From Oscillospiraceae bacterium Marseille-Q3528 (GTDB lineage: Bacteria > Bacillota > Clostridia > Lachnospirales > Lachnospiraceae), in the NCBI GenBank assembly GCA_018223385.1, contig JAGTTR010000017.1:1-64000 (forward strand): a stretch of DNA of 64,000 nucleotides. The letters run 5' to 3'. Below, in pieces: positions 41,743-52,028 of the stretch. A program made the translations under genes and the position numbers. Under the pieces are notes generated by a model. That model did not search any database. It had not been told where the DNA came from and was given only the letters and a program-made list of their open reading frames with translations. Within the stretch, counting starts at the first letter, position 1. Each line of letters starts with the position of its first letter.

Positions 41743-42207
41743 ATGATGATGCCTAGCATTTTTGGAGAAAATTTATTTGACAGCTTTTTTGATGATTCGT
41801 TCCCGTTTTTCTACAATGACAGAGATCTGAAGAAAGCGGAGAAGAAGCTTTATGGCCGCAAGGGTGACCGGATGATGAAGACCGATATCCGTGAGAAAGC
41901 AGATGGCTATGAACTGCTGGTCGATCTTCCGGGATTTAAGAAGGAAGAGATCCAGGCGGTTCTGGATAACGGTTATCTGACCATCAGCGCCAGCAAGGGA
42001 CTGGATCAGGAAGATGAGGCGAAGGAGAGCCGTTACATCAGACGGGAGCGTTACGCCGGTGCCTGCAGCAGAAGCTTCTACGTGGGAGCCAATGTGGAGC
42101 AGGAGGATATCAAGGCAGAGTTCCATCACGGTGTGCTGAAGCTGTTTGTTCCGAAGAAGGAAGCAAAGGCAGTGGAACAGAAGAGCACCATTGCAATTGA
42201 AGGCTGA
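41743..42207 (+). CDS. Hsp20/alpha-crystallin small heat shock protein
   Basis: A 154-residue chaperone that holds unfolded proteins. The alpha-crystallin domain spans about residues 45-145, with DIREKADGYELLVDLPGFKKEEIQAVLDNGYLTI-type strands (each piece visible) and the closing GVLKLFVPKK, where the usual GVL motif is intact. The N-terminus (FGENLFDSFFDD) is the typical Phe-rich arm. It starts after AGAGGAG at the first of three Met codons. Regulation by HrcA is expected from the CIRCE upstream. Confidence 0.95.
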   Translation: MMMPSIFGENLFDSFFDDSFPFFYNDRDLKKAEKKLYGRKGDRMMKTDIREKADGYELLVDLPGFKKEEIQAVLDNGYLTISASKGLDQEDEAKESRYIRRERYAGACSRSFYVGANVEQEDIKAEFHHGVLKLFVPKKEAKAVEQKSTIAIEG

Positions 42208-42215
42208 TTTTCCTA

Positions 42216-42253
42216 GGGGAGCCGGCAGAAGTTACCGGCTCCTCCGGTTTTTT
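42216..42253 (+). terminator. Terminator after hsp20
   Basis: GGAGCCGG pairs with CCGGCTCC around a short loop, followed after CCGG by a run of T residues. The T run itself forms the start of the next -35 element. Confidence 0.85.
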
Positions 42254-42280
42254 GACAGATATTTTTAACAGATGTGAAAT
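42252..42280 (+). promoter_or_regulatory. Promoter of the P-loop kinase gene
   Basis: TTGACA and TGAAAT are separated by 17 bases. It overlaps the tail of the hsp20 terminator and lacks a CIRCE element, so this gene appears to be expressed separately from its heat-shock neighbours. Confidence 0.6.
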
Positions 42281-42295
42281 AAAGGAGTGACTGTT

Positions 42296-42895
42296 ATGGT
42301 AAAGAAGCTGATCCTGGTAACTTCCCCGCCGGCATGCGGAAAGACATTTATTTCAAAAGCGCTGGCAGAACGTCTGCAGCACGTGGTGTATCTGGACAAG
42401 GATACGCTGATTGCTCTTTCTAGGCAGATTTTTAAAGTGGCAGGACAGCCTTACGACCGCAGCAGCCAGTTCTTTGAAGAAAACATCAGAGATTATGAGT
42501 ACGAATGTGTGGTTGACCTTGCACTGGAAGCATTGAATTATGATGATATCGTGCTGATCAACGCACCGTTTACAAGAGAGATCCGGGATATGGATTATAT
42601 CAACCGGCTGAAAGCAAAGCTGGCTGAGAAGAACGCCACCCTGGTGGTGGTATGGGTGGAGACATCCCCGGAGGTTGTCCACCAGCGGATGATCGCAAGG
42701 AATTCCGACCGGGATACGTGGAAACTGGCGCACTGGGATGAGTATATTGCCGGGTGCAATTTTTCCGTTCCCGAGAATCTGGATGATCCGGCCGTGAAGG
42801 ATGATCTGATCACTTTTCAGAATAATAATGATGAGGAATTTGAGGCTTCCATGAAAAAATGCCTTGCCATTTTGGAAGAAACCATGGAAGAATAA
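42296..42895 (+). CDS. AAA-type P-loop kinase, zeta-toxin-like fold, function unknown
   Basis: A 199-residue protein with an N-terminal Walker A in VTSPPACGKTFIS (residues 8-20) and the ATP-kinase layout of the AAA_33/zeta group. An HVVYLDKDTL Asp follows, then a Walker B-like DIVLINAPF, and the LID-type Arg segment VHQRMIARNSDRD. The start ATG is nine bases after AAAGGAG. It is held between two CIRCE-controlled genes but has its own terminator upstream and promoter. The substrate could be a small molecule or a nucleotide; no antitoxin partner lies beside it, so a zeta toxin role is not supported. Confidence 0.75.
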   Translation: MVKKLILVTSPPACGKTFISKALAERLQHVVYLDKDTLIALSRQIFKVAGQPYDRSSQFFEENIRDYEYECVVDLALEALNYDDIVLINAPFTREIRDMDYINRLKAKLAEKNATLVVVWVETSPEVVHQRMIARNSDRDTWKLAHWDEYIAGCNFSVPENLDDPAVKDDLITFQNNNDEEFEASMKKCLAILEETMEE

Positions 42896-42908
42896 AATAA
42901 ATATAAAA

Positions 42909-42935
42909 TTAGCACTCAATACTTGACAGTGCTAA
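42909..42935. promoter_or_regulatory. CIRCE element (HrcA operator) of clpB
   Basis: TTAGCACTC, nine bases, CAGTGCTAA: the same arms as at hsp20, with one mismatch to consensus. It overlaps the -35 of the clpB promoter. Confidence 0.93.
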
Positions 42936-42951
42936 CAATATGCGTTATAGT
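42923..42951 (+). promoter_or_regulatory. Promoter of clpB
   Basis: TTGACA and TATAGT with 17-base spacing, almost identical in layout to the hsp20 promoter. The clpB start is 69 bases downstream. Confidence 0.88.
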
Positions 42952-43019
42952 GCGAATAGAACAAGAAAACAGATATCATGAAAATGATTGTGCAATAGAA
43001 GACTCAGGGAGGAGATTTT

Positions 43020-45608
<2,589 letters not shown>

Positions 45609-45620
45609 CAGATATAAACG

Positions 45621-45691
45621 AATCCCCGACATGGCGGAGGGGATCATCAGAAAATACTGGTGATCCCGGATCGCTGTGCCGGGGATTTTTT
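45621..45691 (+). terminator. Compound terminator after clpB
   Basis: Outer arms AATCCCCG and CGGGGATT enclose an inner stem GGGATCA/TGATCCC. Six T residues close the outer arm. The two nested stems make this a strong structure. Confidence 0.85.
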
Positions 45692-45903
45692 GTTGACAGC
45701 CAAGATAACATGAGTCAGAAGGGCAACAGCCCGGATGACGAATGCTGTCAGCAGCTGTGGGAGTGCCATTGGGCACGGAGCGGCTGGCTTTTTGTCAATA
45801 TAACATATATGCATGAACAGTTGAGCGTATTGTACATGTGACTGGCCAGACATTTGACAATCAAGGCAGTGTCAGTCAAAAATGTGATTGTGCAGACGAT
45901 GAA
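45692..45903. other. Intergenic region between clpB and the DUF4250 gene
   Basis: No gene is seen. It holds a second terminator-like hairpin (45752-45793), reading either way, and an AT-rich segment at 45800-45830. The genes on both sides end here, so the hairpins serve convergent transcripts. Confidence 0.5.
45752..45793. terminator. Second hairpin with T run between converging genes
   Basis: GTGCC-ATTG-GGCAC forms the top. Imperfect pairing of CAGCTGTGGGA with the CGGAGCGGCTG arm extends it, followed by CTTTTT. Confidence 0.55.
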
Positions 45904-46077
45904 TTATACGAATTGATTCGTGCCCTCGTCGTAAGTATAATCGATCTTCGCCAGCGTTTCCTCCACTGCCTGGCGGTCAGCACCCAGACTTTTGCACAGA
46001 TCTTCCAACGATGTGTAATGATCTCGCAGCTGGGTATTGATATAACTCAAAAGAATGACCGGATCCTGTGGCAGCAT
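45904..46077 (-). CDS. DUF4250 domain-containing protein
   Basis: A 57-residue protein that matches DUF4250 in pattern: LPQDPVILLSYINTQLRDHY at the start and DYTYDEGTNQFV at the end. The start is the ATG nine bases after AAAGGAGA on the minus strand; longer frames upstream belong to the MATE gene in another frame. It is the last gene of a two-gene transcript with the MATE exporter, 17 bases after its stop codon. I know of no established function. Confidence 0.82.
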   Translation of the reverse strand: MLPQDPVILLSYINTQLRDHYTSLEDLCKSLGADRQAVEETLAKIDYTYDEGTNQFV

Positions 46078-46094
46078 GAAAAAGTCTCCTTTCA

Positions 46095-47465
46095 TCAGAC
46101 TTCCGCTTCTTCGTACAGCGGTTGGATTTTCTTTCTGTAAATCCGCAGGAACAGCACCACGCTGAGAACGATGGATGCCAGCTCTGATGCGGGGAATGCC
46201 CACCAGACAAAGTGGACGCCCATGGTCACGGCCAGCAGATAGGCGACGGGCAGCAATACAACAAGCTGACGGCAGGCAGAAACGATCAGACTGTACATGC
46301 CGTTTCCCATGGCCTGGAAGACGGAACCAAAGCTGATGCCAAGACCTGCGAACAGGAAGTTGATGCTGATGATCCGAAGGGCCGGGATGCCCAGCGCCAG
46401 CATGTCGTCTGAGGCATCAAAGAGTGCCAGAAGAAATGCCGGGCACGTCTGGAAAATGACTGTGCCGATGAACATAATGATCTCAGCAAGCAGGGCCCCG
46501 AACCGGACGGTCTGCAAAATGCGGGAAGGTCTTCGGGCGCCATAGTTGTAGGCAATAATGGGTACCATGCCGTTGTTCAGGCCGAACACCGGCATGAAGA
46601 TAAAGCTCTGCAGCTTAAAATAAATGCCGAACACCGACACTGCGGTGGCGGAGAACATGAGCATGATCTTGTTGATGCCATAGGTCATGACGGAGCCGAT
46701 GGACATCATGATGATAGATGGCAGGCCGACCCGGTAAATGTTGGTAATGGTCTCGCCGTGCGGGCGGAAGCCGCGGAGCCGGATATGGATGTCCTTGTTT
46801 TTGGTAAAGTTGAAAAACAGGGAAAGCAGCATGCCGATGATCTGCCCAGCGACCGTGGCTACAGCGGCACCGGCTACCTCCATCCGGGGAAATCCGAACA
46901 GGCCGAAGATCAGGATCGGATCCATAATGATGTTGATGATGGCTCCCAGTCCCTGGGTGATCATGTTGTAAATCGTGCGGCCGGTGGACTGCAGCAGACG
47001 CTCGCTTGTGATTGAGAAAAACAGGCCGACGGAAAAGGTACAGCAGACGAACAGATAGTCTCTGCCATACTGGATGATCTGCGGATCGGCGATCTGCGCG
47101 GAAAAATAAAATTCAGAGAAAAAGATACCGAAAACAGCAAAGGCAAGACTGCTCAGCAGTGCCAGAAACAGGCCATTGACGGCAGCCTTGTCCGCATTGT
47201 CAAAATTCTTCTCCCCCAGGCTGCGGGACAGCAGGGCGTTGATACCCACGCCGGTACCGGAGGCCACGGCAATCATCAGGTTCTGTACCGGAAACGCCAG
47301 AGAAACGGCAGCCAGGGCATTTTCTCCCAGGCGGGATACAAAGATACTGTCTACCACGTTGTACATGGCCTGGACGAGCATCGAAATAATCATAGGCAGG
47401 GACATGGTGATCAGCAATTTTCTGACCGGCATGGTTCCCATCTTGTTTTCCTGTTCAGCAGGCAT
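46095..47465 (-). CDS. MATE family efflux transporter
   Basis: A 456-residue MATE exporter with twelve predicted helices. The opening reads VRKLLITMSLPMIISMLVQAMYNVVDSIFV, and the second half begins with YRVGLPSIIMMSIGSVMTYG. The start follows AGGGGGAT. It has a consensus promoter with a perfect palindrome across the -10. It is the third MATE gene in this window, with closest general resemblance to the multidrug MepA/NorM-like group; the substrate is unknown. Confidence 0.92.
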   Translation of the reverse strand: MPAEQENKMGTMPVRKLLITMSLPMIISMLVQAMYNVVDSIFVSRLGENALAAVSLAFPVQNLMIAVASGTGVGINALLSRSLGEKNFDNADKAAVNGLFLALLSSLAFAVFGIFFSEFYFSAQIADPQIIQYGRDYLFVCCTFSVGLFFSITSERLLQSTGRTIYNMITQGLGAIINIIMDPILIFGLFGFPRMEVAGAAVATVAGQIIGMLLSLFFNFTKNKDIHIRLRGFRPHGETITNIYRVGLPSIIMMSIGSVMTYGINKIMLMFSATAVSVFGIYFKLQSFIFMPVFGLNNGMVPIIAYNYGARRPSRILQTVRFGALLAEIIMFIGTVIFQTCPAFLLALFDASDDMLALGIPALRIISINFLFAGLGISFGSVFQAMGNGMYSLIVSACRQLVVLLPVAYLLAVTMGVHFVWWAFPASELASIVLSVVLFLRIYRKKIQPLYEEAEV

Positions 47466-47504
47466 ATAAAAATCCCCCTATCAATAAAATGAAAATAGCA
47501 TTAG

Positions 47505-47526
47505 TCTTCTCATTATAGTGAGAAGA
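47505..47526. promoter_or_regulatory. Perfect palindromic operator over the -10 of the MATE promoter
   Basis: TCTTCTCA, six bases, TGAGAAGA. The spacer is the core of the -10 element, so a dimeric repressor of the MarR or TetR kind bound here would shut the promoter. No such regulator gene lies beside it. Confidence 0.75.
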
Positions 47527-47540
47527 AAAATAATTGTCAA
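47512..47540 (-). promoter_or_regulatory. Consensus promoter of the MATE-DUF4250 transcript
   Basis: On the minus strand TTGACA (47540-47535) and TATAAT (47517-47512) are both perfect and are separated by 17 bases. Confidence 0.9.
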
Positions 47541-47683
47541 TCATCAGAAATATGATTGCTGCAAAATCAGGCTTTGGCAGGCGCGAAAAGTACGCTGTGC
47601 AGATACGGCGGACAGGGATAGATGTGGATATGCGAATGCCGCGTACACGGGACGGTCAGGCGAGGGAGGAATGTGGAACGGAC

Positions 47684-48454
47684 ATGGAAGAAAAAGTGAA
47701 AATGAGGAAAAAGAAATGGGCCGTAGTGCTCCTTGCGGCAGCAGCAGCTCTGCTTTTGCGGGTGGGCAGCCAGGAGGAGCAGGAAGTAGTGGTAGCATGT
47801 GTCACAGGTGTTGCAGAAAACGAAGTATCTGATCCGGCCAGCGAGCAGGAACAGGGCATACGGCAGGACAACGCAGACAATCCGATTGATCACGAAGAAC
47901 AGATGCGCGTTGCCCTGACCTTTGACGACGGCCCGCATCCGGTATATACGCCCAGGCTCCTGGACGGTCTGAAAGCGCGGGGCGTCCACGCCAGTTTTTT
48001 CATGGTGGGGGAAAACGCGGCGGCCAATCCGGAGCTGGTGGAGCGGATTTATGAGGAAGGACATCTCATCGGTAATCACACCTATTCCCATCAGCAGCTG
48101 ACCACCCTTTCGGAGGAAGCGGCCACGCAGGAGCTGACGAAAACCCAGGAGGTGCTGGAACAGATCACCGGGGAGTGGCCCCTTTACGTCCGTCCGCCCT
48201 TTGGCAGCTGGAACAGGGAGCTGGAAGGGGAGGTATCCATGCTGCCGGTGCTCTGGTCGGTGGATTCCCTGGACTGGACGACCACAAATACGGCGGAAAT
48301 TGTCCGAAGGGTAGTGACGCAGGTGAAAGAAGATGATATTATTTTAATGCACGATTATTACGCTTCCAGCGTGGAAGCGGCGCTGCAGGTGGTGGATCAG
48401 CTGCAGACAGCAGGGTTCACCTTTGTGACGGCGGATGAGCTCATCGCGGAGTGA
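47684..48454 (+). CDS. Polysaccharide deacetylase (NodB homology, carbohydrate esterase 4)
   Basis: A membrane-anchored deacetylase acting on wall or capsular sugars. After an N-terminal membrane segment (KKWAVVLLAAAAALLL) and an acidic linker, the NodB domain begins. Motif 1 is TFDDGPHP with the catalytic and metal Asp pair, motif 2 is HTYSH with the metal histidines, and motif 3 includes RPPFGSWN. The reading frame opens further upstream (47534). I favour the ATG at 47684, after GGGAGG, giving 256 residues, but the site is 13 bases away, so a start 18 bases later is possible. Confidence 0.88.
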   Translation: MEEKVKMRKKKWAVVLLAAAAALLLRVGSQEEQEVVVACVTGVAENEVSDPASEQEQGIRQDNADNPIDHEEQMRVALTFDDGPHPVYTPRLLDGLKARGVHASFFMVGENAAANPELVERIYEEGHLIGNHTYSHQQLTTLSEEAATQELTKTQEVLEQITGEWPLYVRPPFGSWNRELEGEVSMLPVLWSVDSLDWTTTNTAEIVRRVVTQVKEDDIILMHDYYASSVEAALQVVDQLQTAGFTFVTADELIAE

Positions 48455-48483
48455 AGGTGATCGTGTGAAAGGAAGAGAATGTC

Positions 48484-49806
48484 ATGGATTTATTTGATTA
48501 TATGCGGGAAAATACGATGAAAAAGGAGAGCCCGCTGGCGTCCCGGCTGCGCCCCCGGACGTTGGACGAGGTGGTGGGCCAGCAGCACATCATTGGAAAA
48601 GACCGGCTGCTGTACCGGGCCATCAAGGCGGACAAGATCAGCTCCGTGATTTTTTACGGCCCGCCGGGCACCGGCAAAACCACGCTGGCCAAGGTCATCG
48701 CCAACACCACCAGTGCGGATTTCCGGCAGATCAACGCCACGGTAGCCGGGAAAAAGGACATGGAAGCGGTGGTGGAGCAGGCCAAGGAGAACCGGGGGAT
48801 GTACGGGAAAAAGACGATCCTGTTCATCGACGAGATCCACCGGTTCAACAAGGGACAGCAGGACTATTTGCTGCCTTTTGTGGAGGATGGGACGATCATC
48901 CTCATCGGCGCCACCACGGAAAATCCCTATTTTGAGGTAAACGGGGCACTGTTATCCCGATCGGCCATTTTTGAGCTGCGGCCCCTTTCTATAGAAGATA
49001 TGCGCACCATCATCCATCGGGCGGTGTACGACACCGAGCGGGGCATGGGGGCTTATCATGCAGAAATCGATGAGGATGCCCTGGATTTCCTGGCGGATCT
49101 GGCGGGCGGGGATGCCCGTACCGCGCTGAATGCGGTGGAATTGGGTGTGCTGACCACCGACCCGGCGGCGGACGGCAAGATCCATCTGACGCTGGATGTG
49201 GTGTCCGAATGCATCCAGAAGCGCACCGTGGGCTATGACAAAAAAGGGGACAACCATTACGACACAATTTCGGCATTTATCAAAAGTATGCGGGGGTCTG
49301 ATCCCGATGCGGCTGTTTTTTATCTGGCGAAAATGCTTTATGCCGGGGAAGATGTGAAATTCATTGCGCGAAGGATCATGATCTGTGCCTCCGAAGATGT
49401 GGGAAATGCAGACCCCATGGCGCTGACCGTGGCGGTGTCGGCGGCCCAGGCGGTGGAGCGCATCGGCATGCCGGAGAGCCAGATCATCCTGGCTCAGGCG
49501 GTGGCCTATGTGGCAACGGCGCCCAAGAGCAACGCGGCGGTGAACGCCATTTTCGAAGCCACGGATGCGGTGAAGCATACCCGGACAACGGTGCCGTCTC
49601 ACTTGCAGGATGCCCATTATCCGGGCTCGGCGAACCTGGGCCGGGGCACCGGTTACAAGTATGCCCACGACTATCCCAACCACTATGTGAAGCAGCAGTA
49701 TATGCCGTCGGAGCTGGAGGGGCGGGTATTCTACCGACCTTCGGATAACGGCTACGAGAAGACCATTGCGGCCCATATGAAAAAATTAAAAGAAGAGGCG
49801 GAATAA
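48484..49806 (+). CDS. rarA: Replication-associated recombination protein RarA (MgsA)
   Basis: A 440-residue AAA+ ATPase that acts at stalled forks. The opening SPLASRLRPRTLDEVVGQQHI is typical. Walker A is GPPGTGKTT near residue 58, Walker B is ILFIDEIHRF near 112, and the arginine-finger region and C-terminal tetramerisation domain follow (MRGSDPDAAVFYLAKML, HYVKQQYMPSELEGR). The length matches the family. It lies 29 bases after the deacetylase gene. Confidence 0.95.
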   Translation: MDLFDYMRENTMKKESPLASRLRPRTLDEVVGQQHIIGKDRLLYRAIKADKISSVIFYGPPGTGKTTLAKVIANTTSADFRQINATVAGKKDMEAVVEQAKENRGMYGKKTILFIDEIHRFNKGQQDYLLPFVEDGTIILIGATTENPYFEVNGALLSRSAIFELRPLSIEDMRTIIHRAVYDTERGMGAYHAEIDEDALDFLADLAGGDARTALNAVELGVLTTDPAADGKIHLTLDVVSECIQKRTVGYDKKGDNHYDTISAFIKSMRGSDPDAAVFYLAKMLYAGEDVKFIARRIMICASEDVGNADPMALTVAVSAAQAVERIGMPESQIILAQAVAYVATAPKSNAAVNAIFEATDAVKHTRTTVPSHLQDAHYPGSANLGRGTGYKYAHDYPNHYVKQQYMPSELEGRVFYRPSDNGYEKTIAAHMKKLKEEAE

Positions 49807-49899
49807 CCTGCGCTACAGAATGTCTGATGGAATAGGAAAAACAGATGGATAGAAATCGAGGATGTCTGGTAAAAGATGGGAAAATAGAAAGGGGAGCAG

Positions 49900-50357
49900 A
49901 TGGGTATGGAGACGATCAGAATTCATGAGGTGAAACAACCGGACAGAGCACCGCGTCTGCCTGCTCTTTTGCAGGTCTGGGAGGCTTCCGTCCGGGCCAC
50001 CCATCATTTCCTTTCGGATGCAGAGGTAAAACAGATCAGGAAATATGTGCCCCAGGCGCTGACGGATGTGACGCACCTGTTTGTGAAAGCAAGACCGGCG
50101 TGCCGGTGGCCTTCATGGGAACCGAAAATGGCCGCCTGGAAATGCTGTTCCTCTCCCCGGATGAACGGGGGAAAGGGCTTGGCAGGCAGCTGCTGGAATA
50201 CGGCATCCGGGAGCAGGGCGTCCGGGAAGTGACCGTCAACGAACAGAATCCCCAGGCAGTGGGCTTTTACGAACATATGGGTTTTGAAACGTATCAGAGA
50301 ACCGATCACGATGAAGAGGGAAATCCCTATCCGCTGCTGTACATGAAGTTAAAATAA
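49900..50357 (+). pseudogene. GNAT acetyltransferase with a frameshift
   Basis: Two frames together encode one GNAT domain. The first part (from 49900, with a better-spaced ATG at 49906 after AAAGGGGAG) reads RIHEVKQPD to THLFVKA. The second, from about 50095, continues with TGVPVAFMGTENGRLEMLFLSPDERGKGLGRQLLEYG and NEQNPQAVGFYEHMGFETYQRTDHDEEGNPYPLLYMKL. The frame changes between 50085 and 50097, equal to one lost or two gained bases. The acetyl-CoA loop (RGKGLG) is intact. Either the gene is recently broken or the sequence has an error here. Confidence 0.85.
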
Positions 50358-50359
50358 GG

Positions 50360-50872
50360 TTATAAGAGCTCCTCCATGAGATATCCATACAGGGCGGAGC
50401 TTTTTTTATGCCAGTTGTTGCAGATGGCAGCAGCGGTCTGCTCGTCCGGCACGGTGAGCGTCAGGTCGATGAGGTTCACTTCGCCTTCTTTTACCTGACA
50501 GCGCACGGCAAAATCCTGGGAGGTGGCCCGGTAGTAATCGGCCAGAATGGACACCTCGTTTTTCAGGGTGTAGCGGTTCTGATCCAGATAGCTCATGATG
50601 TCGTCCACGATGGCCTGGGGGATCCGGTCGCCAAAATAGGTGACGGTATTTTTGCCCTCATCGGTGTTCTGATAGTAGGTGGTGCCGCGCATGGTATCGG
50701 CGCGGACCAGATGGCTGTCGGTCAGCTCATTGAGCGCCTGCTGGATCGTAAAATAATTCGTATATTCTTTCTCCAGGATGAATTCGGAAATCTGGCTGGT
50801 GGTCAGCGGAAAATCCACCTTGTCCAGCATGAAAAGAATGATCAGTTTATAGAGGGTCAGAGAATCACTCAC
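50360..50872 (-). CDS. DUF4364 domain-containing protein
   Basis: A 170-residue protein with an N-terminal winged-helix-like region (LYKLIILFMLDKVDFPLTTSQISEFIL and the following recognition helix YFTIQQALNELTDSHL). A beta-rich C-terminal part follows, matching DUF4364 in pattern and length. Such proteins are common in Clostridia and may be regulators; no target is known. It converges on the frameshifted acetyltransferase gene, two bases from its end. Confidence 0.85.
   Translation of the reverse strand: MSDSLTLYKLIILFMLDKVDFPLTTSQISEFILEKEYTNYFTIQQALNELTDSHLVRADTMRGTTYYQNTDEGKNTVTYFGDRIPQAIVDDIMSYLDQNRYTLKNEVSILADYYRATSQDFAVRCQVKEGEVNLIDLTLTVPDEQTAAAICNNWHKKSSALYGYLMEELL
50367..50407 (+). 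terminator. Terminator embedded in the 3' end of the DUF4364 gene
   Basis: AGCTCC pairs with GGAGCT, followed by seven T residues on the plus strand. It ends the acetyltransferase transcript while lying inside the last codons of the opposing gene. Confidence 0.7.
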
Positions 50873-50924
50873 GATGTCACACTCCTTACTTTCAGAATTT
50901 TTTGTATGCCGCAGGGCGAAGCCG

Positions 50925-52028
50925 TTATCCGGGGAAAAACTGTTTCCCCTGCCAGGAATCCCGGACTTTCATTTCGTGATGGATGGTGTTCAGTACCTTT
51001 CGCTTGTCGGCACTCCACAGCGGTGCCACCAGAAGGTCTTTGGGGCCGTCGCCGGTGATCCGGTGGATGACGATGGCGGGATCCAGATGCTCAATGCAGC
51101 GGATGAGGATGTCCACGTATTCTTCCATGGAAAACAGCGGGAAGGAAAATTGTTCCAGATCTGTGCCCCGCAGCACATGCATGAGCTGCAGCTTGATGCC
51201 GTCGATGCCGGCGTGGGCCAGATAATCTGCGGTGGCCAGCATATCATCGGCGGTTTCCCCGGGCAGGCCCAGAATGACATGGACGATGACGGTGAGACCG
51301 GCTGCTTTCAGCCGGGCCAGGGCGTCCTCAAACACGGACAGCGGATAGCCCCGGCGGATGAGGCTGGCGGTGCGGTCATGGATGGTCTGCAGGCCCAACT
51401 CCACCCAGACGGGCTTGCGTTCGTTCAGCTCTGCCAGCAGGTCGATCACATCCGGCGGCAGACAGTCCGGACGGGTGCCGATGGACAGGGCTGCAATGTC
51501 CGGATGATCTATGGCTGCTGTGAACAGCTGCCGCAGGCGAGCTGTGGGCGCATAGGTATTCGTAAACGACTGAAAATAGGCGATAAACTGCTGCTCACGG
51601 GTGTCGGCATCTGCCGCATCCTTCAGGTTCTTCTCGCAGAACACCTGCTTACCGGCCTCGATCTGTTCCGTGACGGAAAGCCCCGGCGCCGGAGCAAATT
51701 CCCCGGAGCCTCCGGCGCTGCAGAAAATACAGCCGCCGGTGCCCAGGGTGCCGTCCCGGTTGGGGCAGGTCATGCCGCCGTCCAGAGAAATCTTGTAAAG
51801 CTTCTGTCCGAACTGCTGCTTTAAGGCAAAATCCAGCGAGTGGTAGCGCTTTTGACCGAAATCAGGGCGGACAGTGGACGTTTGCTGCTGGTGAGCCTGC
51901 GGATGTTCTTCGCAACTGGACTGGCAAGTTTGCCTTGGCTGCCCACAGGTCCCCGTAGCTGGCAGTGTGCCCGTCTGCGTTTGATGGTTCACGTGTGGCT
52001 TTATTGGGTGTATCATGTCTGTATTCAT
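50925..52028 (-). CDS. TIGR01212-type radical SAM protein (YhcC-like)
   Basis: A radical SAM enzyme of unknown reaction. The cluster-binding cysteines are in GGMTCPNRDGTLGTGGCIFC (Cys-x9-Cys-x2-Cys), the wide spacing characteristic of this group. RYHSLDFALKQQFG before it marks the usual N-terminus. The full frame is 367 residues, with about 60 extra Gln/Thr/His-rich residues at the front that I do not trust. The true start may be internal, although the ATG at 52028 overlaps the malic enzyme stop (ATGA). It is expressed with the malic enzyme gene. Confidence 0.85.
   Translation of the reverse strand: MNTDMIHPIKPHVNHQTQTGTLPATGTCGQPRQTCQSSCEEHPQAHQQQTSTVRPDFGQKRYHSLDFALKQQFGQKLYKISLDGGMTCPNRDGTLGTGGCIFCSAGGSGEFAPAPGLSVTEQIEAGKQVFCEKNLKDAADADTREQQFIAYFQSFTNTYAPTARLRQLFTAAIDHPDIAALSIGTRPDCLPPDVIDLLAELNERKPVWVELGLQTIHDRTASLIRRGYPLSVFEDALARLKAAGLTVIVHVILGLPGETADDMLATADYLAHAGIDGIKLQLMHVLRGTDLEQFSFPLFSMEEYVDILIRCIEHLDPAIVIHRITGDGPKDLLVAPLWSADKRKVLNTIHHEMKVRDSWQGKQFFPG

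Noticed and set aside
42296..42895. Zeta-toxin toxin-antitoxin system
   Set aside because: The kinase fold is zeta-like, but there is no small epsilon-like gene beside it and it sits alone on its own promoter between heat-shock genes.
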